Assembly: GCF_021533195.1 (NCBI RefSeq)
Contig: NZ_JAJNKB010000006.1
Location: forward strand, 220,854-284,853
DNA: 64,000 nucleotides
DNA from: Portibacter marinus
GTDB taxonomy: Bacteria; Bacteroidota; Bacteroidia; Chitinophagales; Saprospiraceae
Reading direction: 5' to 3'
How positions within the stretch are numbered: the stretch's first letter is position 1; every line of letters starts with the position of its first letter. Shown piece by piece: positions 1 through 9,023 of the stretch. A program made the position numbers and the translations under genes. The notes under the pieces were generated by a model. It had not been told where the DNA came from. It worked only from the letters and a program-made list of their open reading frames with translations, and made no database searches.

Positions 1-1689
1 AGTGAGCTCGAAAAGTTCGAAGAAGCTGTAAACTCCCACGCAACCATTGGCATTGGTCATACCAGATGGGCTACTCACGGTAAACCTGATGATATTAATG
101 CCCATCCACATCATTCCGGCAATAACCGTTTGGCTTTAGTACACAATGGAATCATAGAGAACTACGGAACACTCAAAGAATACCTCATTTCCGAAGGCCA
201 TGAATTCAGAAGTGAGACGGATACTGAAGTTTTAGTACACTTAATTGAGCAGATACAGGAATCAAAGAATTTGGATTTAGAGTCTGCAGTGAGATATGCT
301 TTACAAAAAGTAGTTGGAGCCTTTGCCATTGCTGTAATAGACAGAGAGCATCCCAATATCATAGTAGGAGCTCGAAAATCGAGTCCGTTAGTGGTAGGTA
401 TCGGTGATAATGAGTTCTTCATCGCTTCAGACGCAACCCCCATCATCAAATACACCAATCAAATTATATACCTCGATGATGATGAAGTGGTCACCATTTC
501 ACGAGATGATAATCCTCAGATCAGATCACTGGACAACAAGCTGGTAGATTACCATATCGAGCAGGTAGATTTAAAACTGGAAGAAATAGAAAAAGGCGGA
601 TATGATCATTTCATGTTGAAGGAGATATATCAACAAGATGAATCTATCTATGAAGCCATGAGGGGACGGATCAATGCCGGTGAAGGTTGGGTGAAAGTGG
701 GTGGAATGCAGGATCACTACAATCGAATTGAGAATGCAGAGCGATTCATTATTGTTGCTTGTGGAACATCTTGGCATGCTGGATTAATTGCAGAATACTT
801 ATTTGAAGAATTGGCAAGGATTCCCGTTGAGGTGGAATATGCTTCAGAATTCCGATACAGAAACCCCATTATTGGACCTAAGGATGTGGTGATTGCACTT
901 TCGCAGTCCGGAGAAACGGCGGATACTTTATCAGCCCTGGAATTGGCCAAGGAAAAAGGGGCTTTGATCTATGGGATTGTAAACAATGTAGGTTCATCGA
1001 TTGCAAGAATTACCGACTGCGGGTCCTATATTCATGCCGGACCGGAAATTGGGGTCGCATCTACCAAAGCATTTACAAGTCAATTGGTCGTGCTGACCTT
1101 AATGGCTCTGGATCTGGCCCATAAGCGTGGTACGATTTCAGAAAGGAATTTCCAGGCTTTGATATCTGAATTCGAACTGATTCCTCAAAAGGTCAAAAAG
1201 GTACTTCAGCAGGCGGCACACATAAAAAGTATTGCTTCTGAGATAAAAAGTGCTTCAAATGCTTTATATTTGGGTCGCGGATACAACTTTCCTATAGCTC
1301 TTGAAGGGGCTTTGAAACTAAAAGAAATTTCCTATATCCATGCCGAGGGCTATCCAGCAGCAGAAATGAAGCACGGACCTATTGCATTGATAGACATGTA
1401 CATGCCCGTAATTGTTATTGCTACCAACAAGAATGCATACGAAAAGATTTTTTCTAATGTACAGGAAGTGAAGGCCAGGAAAGGCATTGTAATTGCCATA
1501 GTATCAGAGGGTGATACTGAAATTAAAAAAATTGCCGATTTTACAATCGAGATCCCGAATACAGATGATGTTTTCTCTCCATTGTTGTCAGCAATCCCTC
1601 TTCAACTGCTCGCATATTATATTGCAGTGATGAGAGGATGTAACGTAGATCAACCGAGAAATTTAGCGAAATCGGTAACTGTTGAATAA
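1..1689 (+). CDS. glmS: Glutamine--fructose-6-phosphate aminotransferase (isomerizing), 5' partial
   Basis: GlmS makes glucosamine-6-phosphate from fructose-6-phosphate and glutamine, the first step toward UDP-GlcNAc. The reading frame is open from base 1, and the conserved GIGHTRWATHG of the class II glutamine amidotransferase domain is encoded at about 55-87, so the true start, including the catalytic N-terminal Cys, lies outside the window. Two SIS sugar-isomerase domains follow, with CGTSWHAG, SQSGETADT and ASTKAFTSQ motifs, and the protein ends in the family-typical NLAKSVTVE tail. About 562 residues are present, so roughly 50 are missing. DUF4290 follows after 18 nt in the same direction and murA comes next, so the stretch serves amino-sugar and peptidoglycan precursor supply. 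No riboswitch can be assessed because the upstream region is absent. Confidence 0.97.
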   Translation, partial: SELEKFEEAVNSHATIGIGHTRWATHGKPDDINAHPHHSGNNRLALVHNGIIENYGTLKEYLISEGHEFRSETDTEVLVHLIEQIQESKNLDLESAVRYALQKVVGAFAIAVIDREHPNIIVGARKSSPLVVGIGDNEFFIASDATPIIKYTNQIIYLDDDEVVTISRDDNPQIRSLDNKLVDYHIEQVDLKLEEIEKGGYDHFMLKEIYQQDESIYEAMRGRINAGEGWVKVGGMQDHYNRIENAERFIIVACGTSWHAGLIAEYLFEELARIPVEVEYASEFRYRNPIIGPKDVVIALSQSGETADTLSALELAKEKGALIYGIVNNVGSSIARITDCGSYIHAGPEIGVASTKAFTSQLVVLTLMALDLAHKRGTISERNFQALISEFELIPQKVKKVLQQAAHIKSIASEIKSASNALYLGRGYNFPIALEGALKLKEISYIHAEGYPAAEMKHGPIALIDMYMPVIVIATNKNAYEKIFSNVQEVKARKGIVIAIVSEGDTEIKKIADFTIEIPNTDDVFSPLLSAIPLQLLAYYIAVMRGCNVDQPRNLAKSVTVE

Positions 1690-1707
1690 TAAGAATTAAG
1701 TAAGAAT

Positions 1708-2376
1708 ATGGAAAACATGGAATATAACACGGAAAAAGACCCATTGGTTATTTCCGAGTATGGACGAAACGTTCAAAACCTGATCAACTATGCTAAGACT
1801 GTCGAAGACAAGGAGCAAAGGCAGAAGTATGCAGAACGAATTGTAGCCTTAATGTATCAGATGAATCCTGATAATAAAAACATTAATAACTATAGGGCGA
1901 AGTTGTGGTCCCATTTATTGAGAATTGCGGATTACGATATCGAAGTAGATGCTCCTGAGGATTCTATTCTTGCCAAGGAAGACGTAGTCAAGCCAGAGAC
2001 ACTTAGTTATCCTAGAACTGTTAGAAGGTATCGCCACTATGGAAGTAATGTGATGGCTTTAATAGAAAAGGCGATCGCGATGGAGGAGGGCCCTAAGAAG
2101 GACGCATTTGCCGAAACCATTGCAAGATATATGAAATTGGCCTACAGAACCTGGAACAGAGAACACTATGTTAGTGACGAGATCATCATAGAGGATCTTG
2201 AAAAAATTTCAAAAGGGAAGTTGAAGTTAGCAGATAACTACAATCTTAATATTGGAAAAGATGATCGTGATACCAACACCAATAGTAGTGGCAGTAGACG
2301 TGGTTCCAGTAATAGAAAGAACTATAGGAAAAACAGCAATAAAAGGTACTCTAACAATAGAAATAAGAGAAGATAA
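1708..2376 (+). CDS. DUF4290 domain-containing protein
   Basis: This is a 222-residue soluble protein of the Bacteroidota-restricted DUF4290 family, whose biochemical role is unknown. The folded part (residues 1 to about 175) is helical and charged, with the family feature of an N-terminal block around YNTEKDPLVISEYGRNVQ and two similar helical segments. The last 45 residues are a low-complexity basic tail rich in Ser, Asn, Arg and Lys, which could contact nucleic acid or simply be disordered. It sits 18 nt after glmS and before murA, an arrangement that recurs in Bacteroidota, so a link to cell-wall synthesis is possible by context only. A hairpin terminator follows at 2405-2435. There is no signal peptide or membrane segment. 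Confidence 0.85.
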   Translation: MENMEYNTEKDPLVISEYGRNVQNLINYAKTVEDKEQRQKYAERIVALMYQMNPDNKNINNYRAKLWSHLLRIADYDIEVDAPEDSILAKEDVVKPETLSYPRTVRRYRHYGSNVMALIEKAIAMEEGPKKDAFAETIARYMKLAYRTWNREHYVSDEIIIEDLEKISKGKLKLADNYNLNIGKDDRDTNTNSSGSRRGSSNRKNYRKNSNKRYSNNRNKRR

Positions 2377-2404
2377 TACATTATAAAATATTTTAATATA
2401 TTTG

Positions 2405-2435
2405 AAGGCGTAACTGAATAGTTGCGCCTTTTTTT
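2405..2435 (+). terminator. Rho-independent terminator after glmS-DUF4290
   Basis: Ten-base stem (AAGGCGTAAC pairing with GTTGCGCCTT, including one G-U pair) around a six-base loop, followed by a run of T. It separates the glmS-DUF4290 unit from murA, which therefore needs its own promoter between 2436 and 2541. Confidence 0.85.
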
Positions 2436-2541
2436 ATTACATTCCAGCCATAGTGAATAATAATCAGCATTACATTCGTGTTTCATTTATAAGAGCTATC
2501 GAATTTCTGGTTATTGTTGAATCTGAACAAAATTTAGAAAT

Positions 2542-3858
2542 ATGTCGAACGAGGCTTTTATCGTAGAAGGAAATACCCGATTAAAAGGAGAAATTGAACC
2601 CCAGGGAGCAAAGAATGAAGCGCTGCAGGTATTGTGTGCAGTCTTACTGACCGATCAGAAAGTGGAGATTACCAATGTACCCGAGATTCTGGATGTCAAG
2701 AAACTCATCAACTTGATTAAAGGATTAGGTGTAAAGGTAGAAAGACACTCGCAAGGTCACTATACTTTTCAAGCTGATGAAGTTGATCTGGATTACCTCT
2801 CATCTGAGGAATATCAAAATGACGCAAAGAAAATCAGAGGCTCTGTCATGTTGATAGGACCATTACTCGCCAGATTTGGAAAAGCTTATCTGCCCAAACC
2901 TGGTGGAGATAAAATAGGGAGAAGGCGGCTGGACACACACTTTATCGGCTTTCAGAAATTGGGAGGAGAGTTTAAATTCGATGAAGATACCGACGATTAC
3001 TATGTGTATGCTGAAAAACTCAAAGGCTGTTATATGCTTATGGATGAGATCTCGGTGACCGGTACTGCAAATGTATTGATGGGAGCGGTTCTGGCTGAGG
3101 GTCAAACCACCATTTACAATGCAGCTTGTGAACCCTATGTACAACAGTTGTCCAGAATGTTAGTGGGAATGGGCGCCAAGATACAAGGAATCGGATCCAA
3201 CTTACTCAAAGTAACAGGAGTAGATTCACTGAAAGGCACCGAACACCGCGTGCTTCCGGATATGATCGAAATAGGTAGTTTCATAGGCATGGCTGCCATG
3301 ACTCAATCTGAGCTATTGATCAAGAATGCTGCTGTCAAAGAGCTGGGGAATATTCCATCGGTATTTCAAAAATTGGGTATCAAACTAGATATTCAGGATG
3401 ACAACATACATGTAGAAGCGCAGGATATTTATGAGATTTCAAGTTTTATAGACGGATCCATTCTGACCATTTATGATTCACCATGGCCCGGATTCACGCC
3501 GGATTTGCTTTCGATAATGCTGGTAGTGGCTACACAAGCTCGTGGTAGTGTCTTGATACATCAAAAAATGTTTGAATCAAGGCTGTTTTTTGTTGATAAA
3601 CTCATTGATATGGGTGCAAAAATTATACTATGTGACCCACACAGGGCGACTGTTATTGGACTGGAAAGAAAAACTCAATTGAAGGGTATTTCCATGAGTT
3701 CACCGGATATCAGGGCAGGGGTTTCGCTCTTGATTGCTGCATTGTCAGCTAACAGTACTTCGACGATACATAATATTCAGCAAATTGACAGAGGGTATCA
3801 GAATATCGATGGAAGGCTGAATGCTTTGGGTGCCAATATTCAGCGGGTCGAGTTATAA
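2542..3858 (+). CDS. murA: UDP-N-acetylglucosamine 1-carboxyvinyltransferase
   Basis: MurA transfers enolpyruvate from PEP to UDP-GlcNAc, the first committed step of peptidoglycan synthesis in the cytoplasm. The 438-residue length and the two-domain EPSP-synthase-like fold are normal. Recognisable elements are the N-terminal GAKNEAL (Lys-Asn substrate site) at about residue 22-28 and the loop segment PKPGGDKIGRRRLDTH. In this loop the position normally held by the catalytic Cys (Cys115 in E. coli, in a GGC context) is Asp123. That substitution is known from naturally fosfomycin-insensitive MurA enzymes such as those of Mycobacterium and Chlamydia. The gene lies alone between a terminator and a convergent prenyl synthase that ends 19 bp away. 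The ATG start is the first in frame. Confidence 0.96.
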   Translation: MSNEAFIVEGNTRLKGEIEPQGAKNEALQVLCAVLLTDQKVEITNVPEILDVKKLINLIKGLGVKVERHSQGHYTFQADEVDLDYLSSEEYQNDAKKIRGSVMLIGPLLARFGKAYLPKPGGDKIGRRRLDTHFIGFQKLGGEFKFDEDTDDYYVYAEKLKGCYMLMDEISVTGTANVLMGAVLAEGQTTIYNAACEPYVQQLSRMLVGMGAKIQGIGSNLLKVTGVDSLKGTEHRVLPDMIEIGSFIGMAAMTQSELLIKNAAVKELGNIPSVFQKLGIKLDIQDDNIHVEAQDIYEISSFIDGSILTIYDSPWPGFTPDLLSIMLVVATQARGSVLIHQKMFESRLFFVDKLIDMGAKIILCDPHRATVIGLERKTQLKGISMSSPDIRAGVSLLIAALSANSTSTIHNIQQIDRGYQNIDGRLNALGANIQRVEL

Positions 3859-3877
3859 TATTCAAGAAGTCATCGAA

Positions 3878-4852
3878 TTACTTCGTACGACTGATGACAA
3901 AATGAACCAGGTTTTCTATTGAATCCCTGGCAGGAGACGGTTGCAGAGTATGTAATATGTCAATGGCCATTTTGTGGTATCGATCCAAAGCTTCCTGGGC
4001 ATAGGTCAACCCACCCTTTTCTTTTACAAATTCCACAAGTGCTCTGACTTTCTTTTTATTGTTATTGTGTCTTTTCACGGTATTGATGATCCAGCGTTTT
4101 GTAGAACGATCAGAGTTTTTCAATACATGAATCAGAGGCAATGTCATTTTCTTTTCCTTGATGTCAATACCTGTAGGTTTGCCAATGTCATCTTCTCCAT
4201 AGTCGAAGAGATCATCTTTGATTTGGAAAGCGATACCAATATTTTCACCAAATAATCTCATTTTCTCTACGACCTCGGGATCATCAGAAGTTGTGGAAGC
4301 ACCTGCAGCGCAAGCAGCTGCGATGAGCGAAGCTGTTTTCTGCCTGATGATTTCAAAATAGACCTCCTCATCGATGTCAAGTCTCCTTGCTTTGTCTAAT
4401 TGCAGTACTTCACCTTCTATGATTTCTTTAATGGCGGTAGAGACAATTTTTATCAATTTAAATTGCTCATTTTCCAGCGCTAGCAAGAACCCCTTTGCAT
4501 ATAGAAAATCTCCTACCAGAACTGCTACCTTGTTTTTCCATAGCGCATTGATCGAAAACAAGCCTCTTCTTTTACTTGAATCATCTACTACGTCGTCATG
4601 TACGAGTGTTGCAGTATGCAAAATTTCAATAAAGCTGGCGGCATCATGGCTGGAATCATTGATTTCGCCGAAAAGCTTTGCACACAAAAAGACGAACAAC
4701 GGACGAATCTGCTTTCCTTTTCCTTGCACGATGTAATAAGTAATGGTGTCGAGGAGCCTGACATTACTTTTCATAGACTGTCTAAAGTGCTTTTGAAAGG
4801 CTTCCAGGTCAGCCTGTACCGGCTTTTTAATTTCCTTTAAGGAAAGTGGCAT
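3878..4852 (-). CDS. Trans-polyprenyl diphosphate synthase (isoprenoid quinone side-chain type)
   Basis: This enzyme condenses isopentenyl diphosphate units onto an allylic primer to make a long all-trans chain, probably for menaquinone. Using the start at 4852 the protein has 324 residues. It shows the GKGKQIRP substrate motif (44-51), the first aspartate-rich motif HDDVVDD (about 85-91) and the second, KDDLFDYGEDD (about 212-222), all intact. A longer frame would start 60 bp upstream, but an exact TATATTTG promoter element at 4873-4880 lies inside that extension and fixes the start at 4852. The gene is divergent from the DUF6427 gene and convergent with murA. The exact chain length cannot be read from sequence alone. 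Confidence 0.93.
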   Translation of the reverse strand: MPLSLKEIKKPVQADLEAFQKHFRQSMKSNVRLLDTITYYIVQGKGKQIRPLFVFLCAKLFGEINDSSHDAASFIEILHTATLVHDDVVDDSSKRRGLFSINALWKNKVAVLVGDFLYAKGFLLALENEQFKLIKIVSTAIKEIIEGEVLQLDKARRLDIDEEVYFEIIRQKTASLIAAACAAGASTTSDDPEVVEKMRLFGENIGIAFQIKDDLFDYGEDDIGKPTGIDIKEKKMTLPLIHVLKNSDRSTKRWIINTVKRHNNNKKKVRALVEFVKEKGGLTYAQEALDRYHKMAIDILHTLQPSPARDSIENLVHFVISRTK

Positions 4853-4872
4853 CGATCCATTTTTGTGAATGC

Positions 4873-4880
4873 CAAATATA
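4873..4880 (-). promoter_or_regulatory. Bacteroidota -7 promoter element (TAnnTTTG)
   Basis: On the minus strand the bases read TATATTTG, an exact match to the Bacteroidota primary-sigma -7 element. It is 20 nt upstream of the prenyl synthase ATG at 4852 and overlaps the coding sequence of the longer alternative frame. It therefore argues for the shorter start. Confidence 0.6.
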
Positions 4881-4950
4881 TGGAGATTTATCGGCTTGGA
4901 TAATATTGGCATTATTATTTCCGTATGTAGGTCAAAGTACTTTTCATCAC

Positions 4951-5922
4951 GTGATAGAAATATTCAGGACGAATCAATTTTTCGCGACCTTATTGTTACT
5001 TCCTTACACGTTTCTAATAAGGATACACTCGCTGATCCATCCTGAGAGGTATGAAGTTCAAGCGCATGATACGCCCTTTTCCAAGTATTTATTTACAAAT
5101 GTCTTAGAATCTGCAATATTTCAGAATATTCTGGCTTGTTTCATTGTGTTTCTTGCGGCGAACTTCGTCAATCGTCATATCATACAAAACCGCATATCCA
5201 AGTATCAAACTTTGCTTCCCGGATTATTTTTTATACTACTTACAGCTGGTATCCCAGGTGGGATGATTTGCTCTCCGGTTTTACTTTCTTGCTTTTTTAT
5301 ACTATTGGCTCTTCTTAACATTAACGGGATTTATAAGACCCATGAGTTCGCGATTAAAATATTCAATACCGGATTGCATCTTGCTTTTGCTTTATTACTG
5401 TATTCGGGGAATGTCAGTCTTTGGGGACTGGCAGTGATCTCAATTTTGATATTGCGATCTTTCAGGTTAAACGAGATTTTAATCTTAACGTCTGGGATGT
5501 TTGTGCCAATATTTCTGGCTGGTGTTTATTATTACTGGCATGGTGAGCTGGATCTGATATGGGAATATTTTCAATTTGGAAATGGAATTTTGAGTTTATT
5601 CTGGAGATTAAGTCTGGAGTCCATTTTATATCTCGCCGCCATAGGATTGGTTGTCATTTTTGTTATAGCCAGGTATAACAATTATACGATGAAAAATGCG
5701 ATTCAGGTACAGAAAAAGATTGACATCATCTATTGGTTCATGTTTTTTAGCTTAGTTATTACGTTTTTTGTCAATGGTCTCTCGGCAACCCATTTATTGA
5801 TACTTGCCATCCCATTTTCCATGTTTATAGGATTGAGTTATGAAAAGATGAAGAGTTCTATGCTGGCAGAAGTGCTGCATATCGTAATGATCATCCTGAT
5901 CCTTACGACACATTTCGCATAA
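4951..5922 (+). CDS. DUF6427 family integral membrane protein
   Basis: This is a very hydrophobic protein of about 323 residues with roughly 8-10 membrane segments and no soluble domain. Its layout matches the DUF6427 family found in Bacteroidota, for which no function is established: an N-terminal hydrophobic hairpin ending in an LPY...RIHSLIHP stretch, a Phe-Asn rich loop and a series of short helices. The frame is open to 4846, but there is no ATG near the N-terminus. The GTG at 4951, which begins just before the first family-like segment, is the most plausible start. It faces away from the prenyl synthase and ends 56 bp before the convergent dsbD. Confidence is good for membrane protein, moderate for family. 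Confidence 0.7.
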   Translation: MIEIFRTNQFFATLLLLPYTFLIRIHSLIHPERYEVQAHDTPFSKYLFTNVLESAIFQNILACFIVFLAANFVNRHIIQNRISKYQTLLPGLFFILLTAGIPGGMICSPVLLSCFFILLALLNINGIYKTHEFAIKIFNTGLHLAFALLLYSGNVSLWGLAVISILILRSFRLNEILILTSGMFVPIFLAGVYYYWHGELDLIWEYFQFGNGILSLFWRLSLESILYLAAIGLVVIFVIARYNNYTMKNAIQVQKKIDIIYWFMFFSLVITFFVNGLSATHLLILAIPFSMFIGLSYEKMKSSMLAEVLHIVMIILILTTHFA

Positions 5923-5978
5923 AGGCTAAAAATCTCTTATTGCTTATTGGAAGCAGGAATCAAATGAGTATTAATGCA

Positions 5979-8477
5979 TCATCTGCTCCCTAATATCTCC
6001 TTTCTCTTTTCAAAATTGGAGAGTCCGCACTCTAGAAATTCTACATATTCCTGATAATTAGGATCATATCCTCTAGGCAAACCAATCACTTCTTCTTGTG
6101 GCGTCAACATAGCGTATAATGGTTGTGTATTGGAGCCAAAATTTGCAATCTGAAAATCAGACCACATGTTACCCACATCTCTCAACATTTTTTCCTGAAC
6201 TACTGAATATTTCTTTTCCTCCAGCGGTTGGGAATCATCACTGTAGAGGGAAACAAGAACAAAATCATTACTTAATTTTGAGTGGACCTCTGATTTAACC
6301 CAAACATGTTCCTCCATTTTCCTGCAATTCACACAAGCATGACCTGTAAAATCCAGGAAAACCGGCTTATTGACTTCCTGTGCATAGGCAATACCCTCGT
6401 AATAGTCTGTAAAGCAATCGAGATTATTCGCACATTTTTTATACGAAGAGAACCGAGATTTTAGTTCTGGGTCTAGTTCTGGTTCTTCAAGAAAGAAATT
6501 GTATTGAGCAGGAGGAGCAATACCGCTTAAAAGTTCTTTAGAATCATAGGCTTTAATATCCTCATTGATTTGAAATCCTGTTGCCAGGTAAATTGCAGAT
6601 GCTGCAAATAATGCTATAAATCCCCACCTAACCGGAGTTATTTTTCGAACAGGTGCATCGTGAGGAAATTTGATATATCCCAACAAATACAGAACTGTCA
6701 AAATAGCAATGACAATCCAGATCCCGATAAACAGCTCATATCTCAGGAATCCCCAATGTTCAGTCAAATCTGCGACTGATAAAAATTTAAATGCCAGTGC
6801 CAATTCCAGAAAACCCAATACCACTTTAACAGAAGTCATCCAGGAACCCGATTTTGGGAGAGAATTGAGCCAGGCCGGGAATGCTGCAAACAGACCAAAA
6901 GGTATCGCTAATGCCAGGGCAAAACCGGTCATAACGACGGCCGGACCAATTTTAGAGCTAGCAGATTCAACGATGGCAGACCCGATAATGGGTCCAGTAC
7001 AGGAAAAAGAAACGATCGCCAGGGTAAAAGCCATGAAAAAGATCCCTATAAAACCACCTTTATCGGCCATTCTATCACTCTTGTTGGACCATGATGATGG
7101 TAGCGTAATTTCATAAAATCCGAAAAAAGAGAATGCGAAAAACACAAAAATTAAAAAGAAGATGACATTGGCAATCCAATTGGTTGACAAGCGATTCAAG
7201 GAATCAGCACCGAACACTGCGGTAATTAAGATGCCTAAAGCGACATAAATCACGATGATTGATGCTCCGTAAATGGCACCATTAACCCATCCTTTTCTTT
7301 TGGTATCTTTTGTAAAAAAACTAACCGTTAAAGGGATCATAGGAAATACACATGGTGTCAGAAGAGCCAGTAAACCTCCGATGAATCCAAAAAAGAAAGT
7401 CAACCACAGATTGGTACTGAGTTGTTGTATTCCACCACATTCAGCCGTTGGATTTTCTAATGAAGCCACTATGGAAGGGATGGTATTATCTATACTGTTA
7501 CCTGAAGCTGCTATGGCTTCTACCTCCTCATCAGAAATTGATACGGTAGCACCTTTCAACGATGCGGGTATGAATTCAAAATCAATCAAGTCAGGAGGCA
7601 GGCATTTGGTATCATCGCAAGCCATGTATTCTAAAGAACCTGAAATAGGTTTTGAAGGATCCGTGACTTTCACCCGGTGTTCAATAACAAAAGGTTCATC
7701 GGATAAATATTTGATGACCTCTACATCAAAAAAAGGATCTATACCTTCTTTTTTGTGCCCCTTTTCCACTGATTTATCTGTGACAGAAAAATAGTCAGCT
7801 TCATTATATAGAATGGAAGTGGGTATAGGGCCATCATCATTCGTGAATTGAGAATAGACCGTCCATCCTTCATCGGCTTTCGCAATATACTTGAGGATGT
7901 ATTCCTGGTCGCTGGATTTTTCTATATCAAAGGTCCATGAGACTGGTGTCAATACCTTGTCATTAGATCTAACAGCGGTCACACCGGTTACATTGCCAAT
8001 AGCATCTTGTTCTACGATGGTCCCTTTTTGAAGGATGATATTGAAATCTACATCTGTAGGAGGCAGACATTTGGTATCGTCACATGCCATGTAGGTCAAA
8101 TAACCGCTTATTGAGGTTACACCATCAGGAACGATTACTGAATGGGTAATTACAAAGTCTTCCTCAGAAAGATACTTGACCACATTGACCTCAAAAATAG
8201 GATCTATACCTTCCTTTCTTTTTCCACTCTCTTTACCAATTCCCTCATGCGCTACACCTTCAGTTTCGTATATGATTTCAGTAGGTACAGGGCCATCCTC
8301 ATTAGGTTCTTGCGAGTAGACATTCCATCCATCATCGATTTTGGCGGTATAGATCAATTCATATTCCATTTCAGAAATTTTCTTTGAATCGAATGACCAC
8401 TTGACCGGTTCTAATATTTGGGCATGTGAAGCTAAAGAGAAAAGCAGGACAACACTTATTGTTAAAAATCTAATCAT
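5979..8477 (-). CDS. dsbD: Thiol:disulfide interchange protein DsbD with two alpha domains
   Basis: DsbD carries electrons from cytoplasmic thioredoxin across the inner membrane to periplasmic thiol proteins. The 832 residues hold a signal peptide (1-19), two consecutive DsbD-alpha domains (about 20-150 and 175-305), a membrane core of about eight helices (355-635) and a C-terminal thioredoxin-like gamma domain. Each alpha domain has the redox pair in a CDDTKC motif (Cys132/137 and Cys287/292). The membrane cysteines are in LTPCVFP (Cys376) and SFSCTGP (Cys493), and the gamma-domain pair is CVNC (715/718). All active cysteines are present. The usual enzyme has one alpha domain and about 565-700 residues, so the duplication is unusual. 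It is translated with a third, free alpha domain whose gene ends 10 bp upstream. Confidence 0.95.
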   Translation of the reverse strand: MIRFLTISVVLLFSLASHAQILEPVKWSFDSKKISEMEYELIYTAKIDDGWNVYSQEPNEDGPVPTEIIYETEGVAHEGIGKESGKRKEGIDPIFEVNVVKYLSEEDFVITHSVIVPDGVTSISGYLTYMACDDTKCLPPTDVDFNIILQKGTIVEQDAIGNVTGVTAVRSNDKVLTPVSWTFDIEKSSDQEYILKYIAKADEGWTVYSQFTNDDGPIPTSILYNEADYFSVTDKSVEKGHKKEGIDPFFDVEVIKYLSDEPFVIEHRVKVTDPSKPISGSLEYMACDDTKCLPPDLIDFEFIPASLKGATVSISDEEVEAIAASGNSIDNTIPSIVASLENPTAECGGIQQLSTNLWLTFFFGFIGGLLALLTPCVFPMIPLTVSFFTKDTKRKGWVNGAIYGASIIVIYVALGILITAVFGADSLNRLSTNWIANVIFFLIFVFFAFSFFGFYEITLPSSWSNKSDRMADKGGFIGIFFMAFTLAIVSFSCTGPIIGSAIVESASSKIGPAVVMTGFALALAIPFGLFAAFPAWLNSLPKSGSWMTSVKVVLGFLELALAFKFLSVADLTEHWGFLRYELFIGIWIVIAILTVLYLLGYIKFPHDAPVRKITPVRWGFIALFAASAIYLATGFQINEDIKAYDSKELLSGIAPPAQYNFFLEEPELDPELKSRFSSYKKCANNLDCFTDYYEGIAYAQEVNKPVFLDFTGHACVNCRKMEEHVWVKSEVHSKLSNDFVLVSLYSDDSQPLEEKKYSVVQEKMLRDVGNMWSDFQIANFGSNTQPLYAMLTPQEEVIGLPRGYDPNYQEYVEFLECGLSNFEKRKEILGSR

Positions 8478-8487
8478 GTTTTCTTAT

Positions 8488-8940
8488 TTATTGGACTACA
8501 AATTCAAAGTCAACATCTGTAGGAGGCAGACATTTTGAATCATCACAACTCATATAAGTGAGAAAGCCCTTGATAGTGGGAGCGCTTGTGGTGGTTTTGA
8601 CCATTTGATAAAAGATAGCGGGGCCATTTATTTTGATCAAGTCCATTTCAAAAATATCGTCGAATTTCTTTTCTACTTCGGCGGGTTCCACGACTGCCCC
8701 TACCAGTTCTACACCATCTTGTTCCTCAATAGTAAAGCTGGTGGGAATAGGTCCACCTTCTTCTATATGTTGGGAATAAATGGCCCAACCTTGTTCTATA
8801 TCGGCTTTATATAACAATTTGTATTCATTCTCACTGACTTTTTCAACTTCGAATGTCCATTTAACCGGGTCAGGCATGTCTGACTGCCCATTGGCATTGC
8901 CAAAAAACCCAAAAATTAAAAGTATAGCAAAGGCTCTCAT
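8488..8940 (-). CDS. Secreted single-domain DsbD-alpha-like protein
   Basis: About 150 residues: a signal peptide (MRAFAILLIFGFFGNANG) followed by one DsbD N-terminal (alpha) domain. The domain begins PVKWTFEVEKVSENEY and carries the redox motif CDDSKCLPPTDVDF near the C-terminus, nearly identical to both copies inside the adjacent DsbD. It has no membrane or thioredoxin domain, so it should be a free periplasmic redox partner. It is the first gene of an operon with dsbD (10-bp gap). The frame is open to 8958, but an exact TATTTTTG element at 8956-8963 overlaps that upstream Met, so the start is 8940 (or 8946). The inference is that it shuttles electrons from DsbD to clients or competes with the fused alpha domains. 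Confidence 0.85.
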   Translation of the reverse strand: MRAFAILLIFGFFGNANGQSDMPDPVKWTFEVEKVSENEYKLLYKADIEQGWAIYSQHIEEGGPIPTSFTIEEQDGVELVGAVVEPAEVEKKFDDIFEMDLIKINGPAIFYQMVKTTTSAPTIKGFLTYMSCDDSKCLPPTDVDFEFVVQ

Positions 8941-8955
8941 ATTCATTATTTCCTG

Positions 8956-8963
8956 CAAAAATA
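8956..8963 (-). promoter_or_regulatory. Bacteroidota -7 promoter element of the dsbD operon
   Basis: Minus-strand TATTTTTG, an exact TAnnTTTG match 15 nt before the ATG at 8940. It rules out the longer in-frame start at 8958. Confidence 0.6.
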
Positions 8964-9023
8964 ATGATTAAAACCTTATAAAGCCTTTGGAGATTGCCTT
9001 TTAATTGATTATTAACAACTCAA

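Noticed and set aside
7273..7794. 173-codon plus-strand frame
   Set aside because: It lies wholly antisense to dsbD, has no start context or domain, and the dsbD frame explains the sequence.
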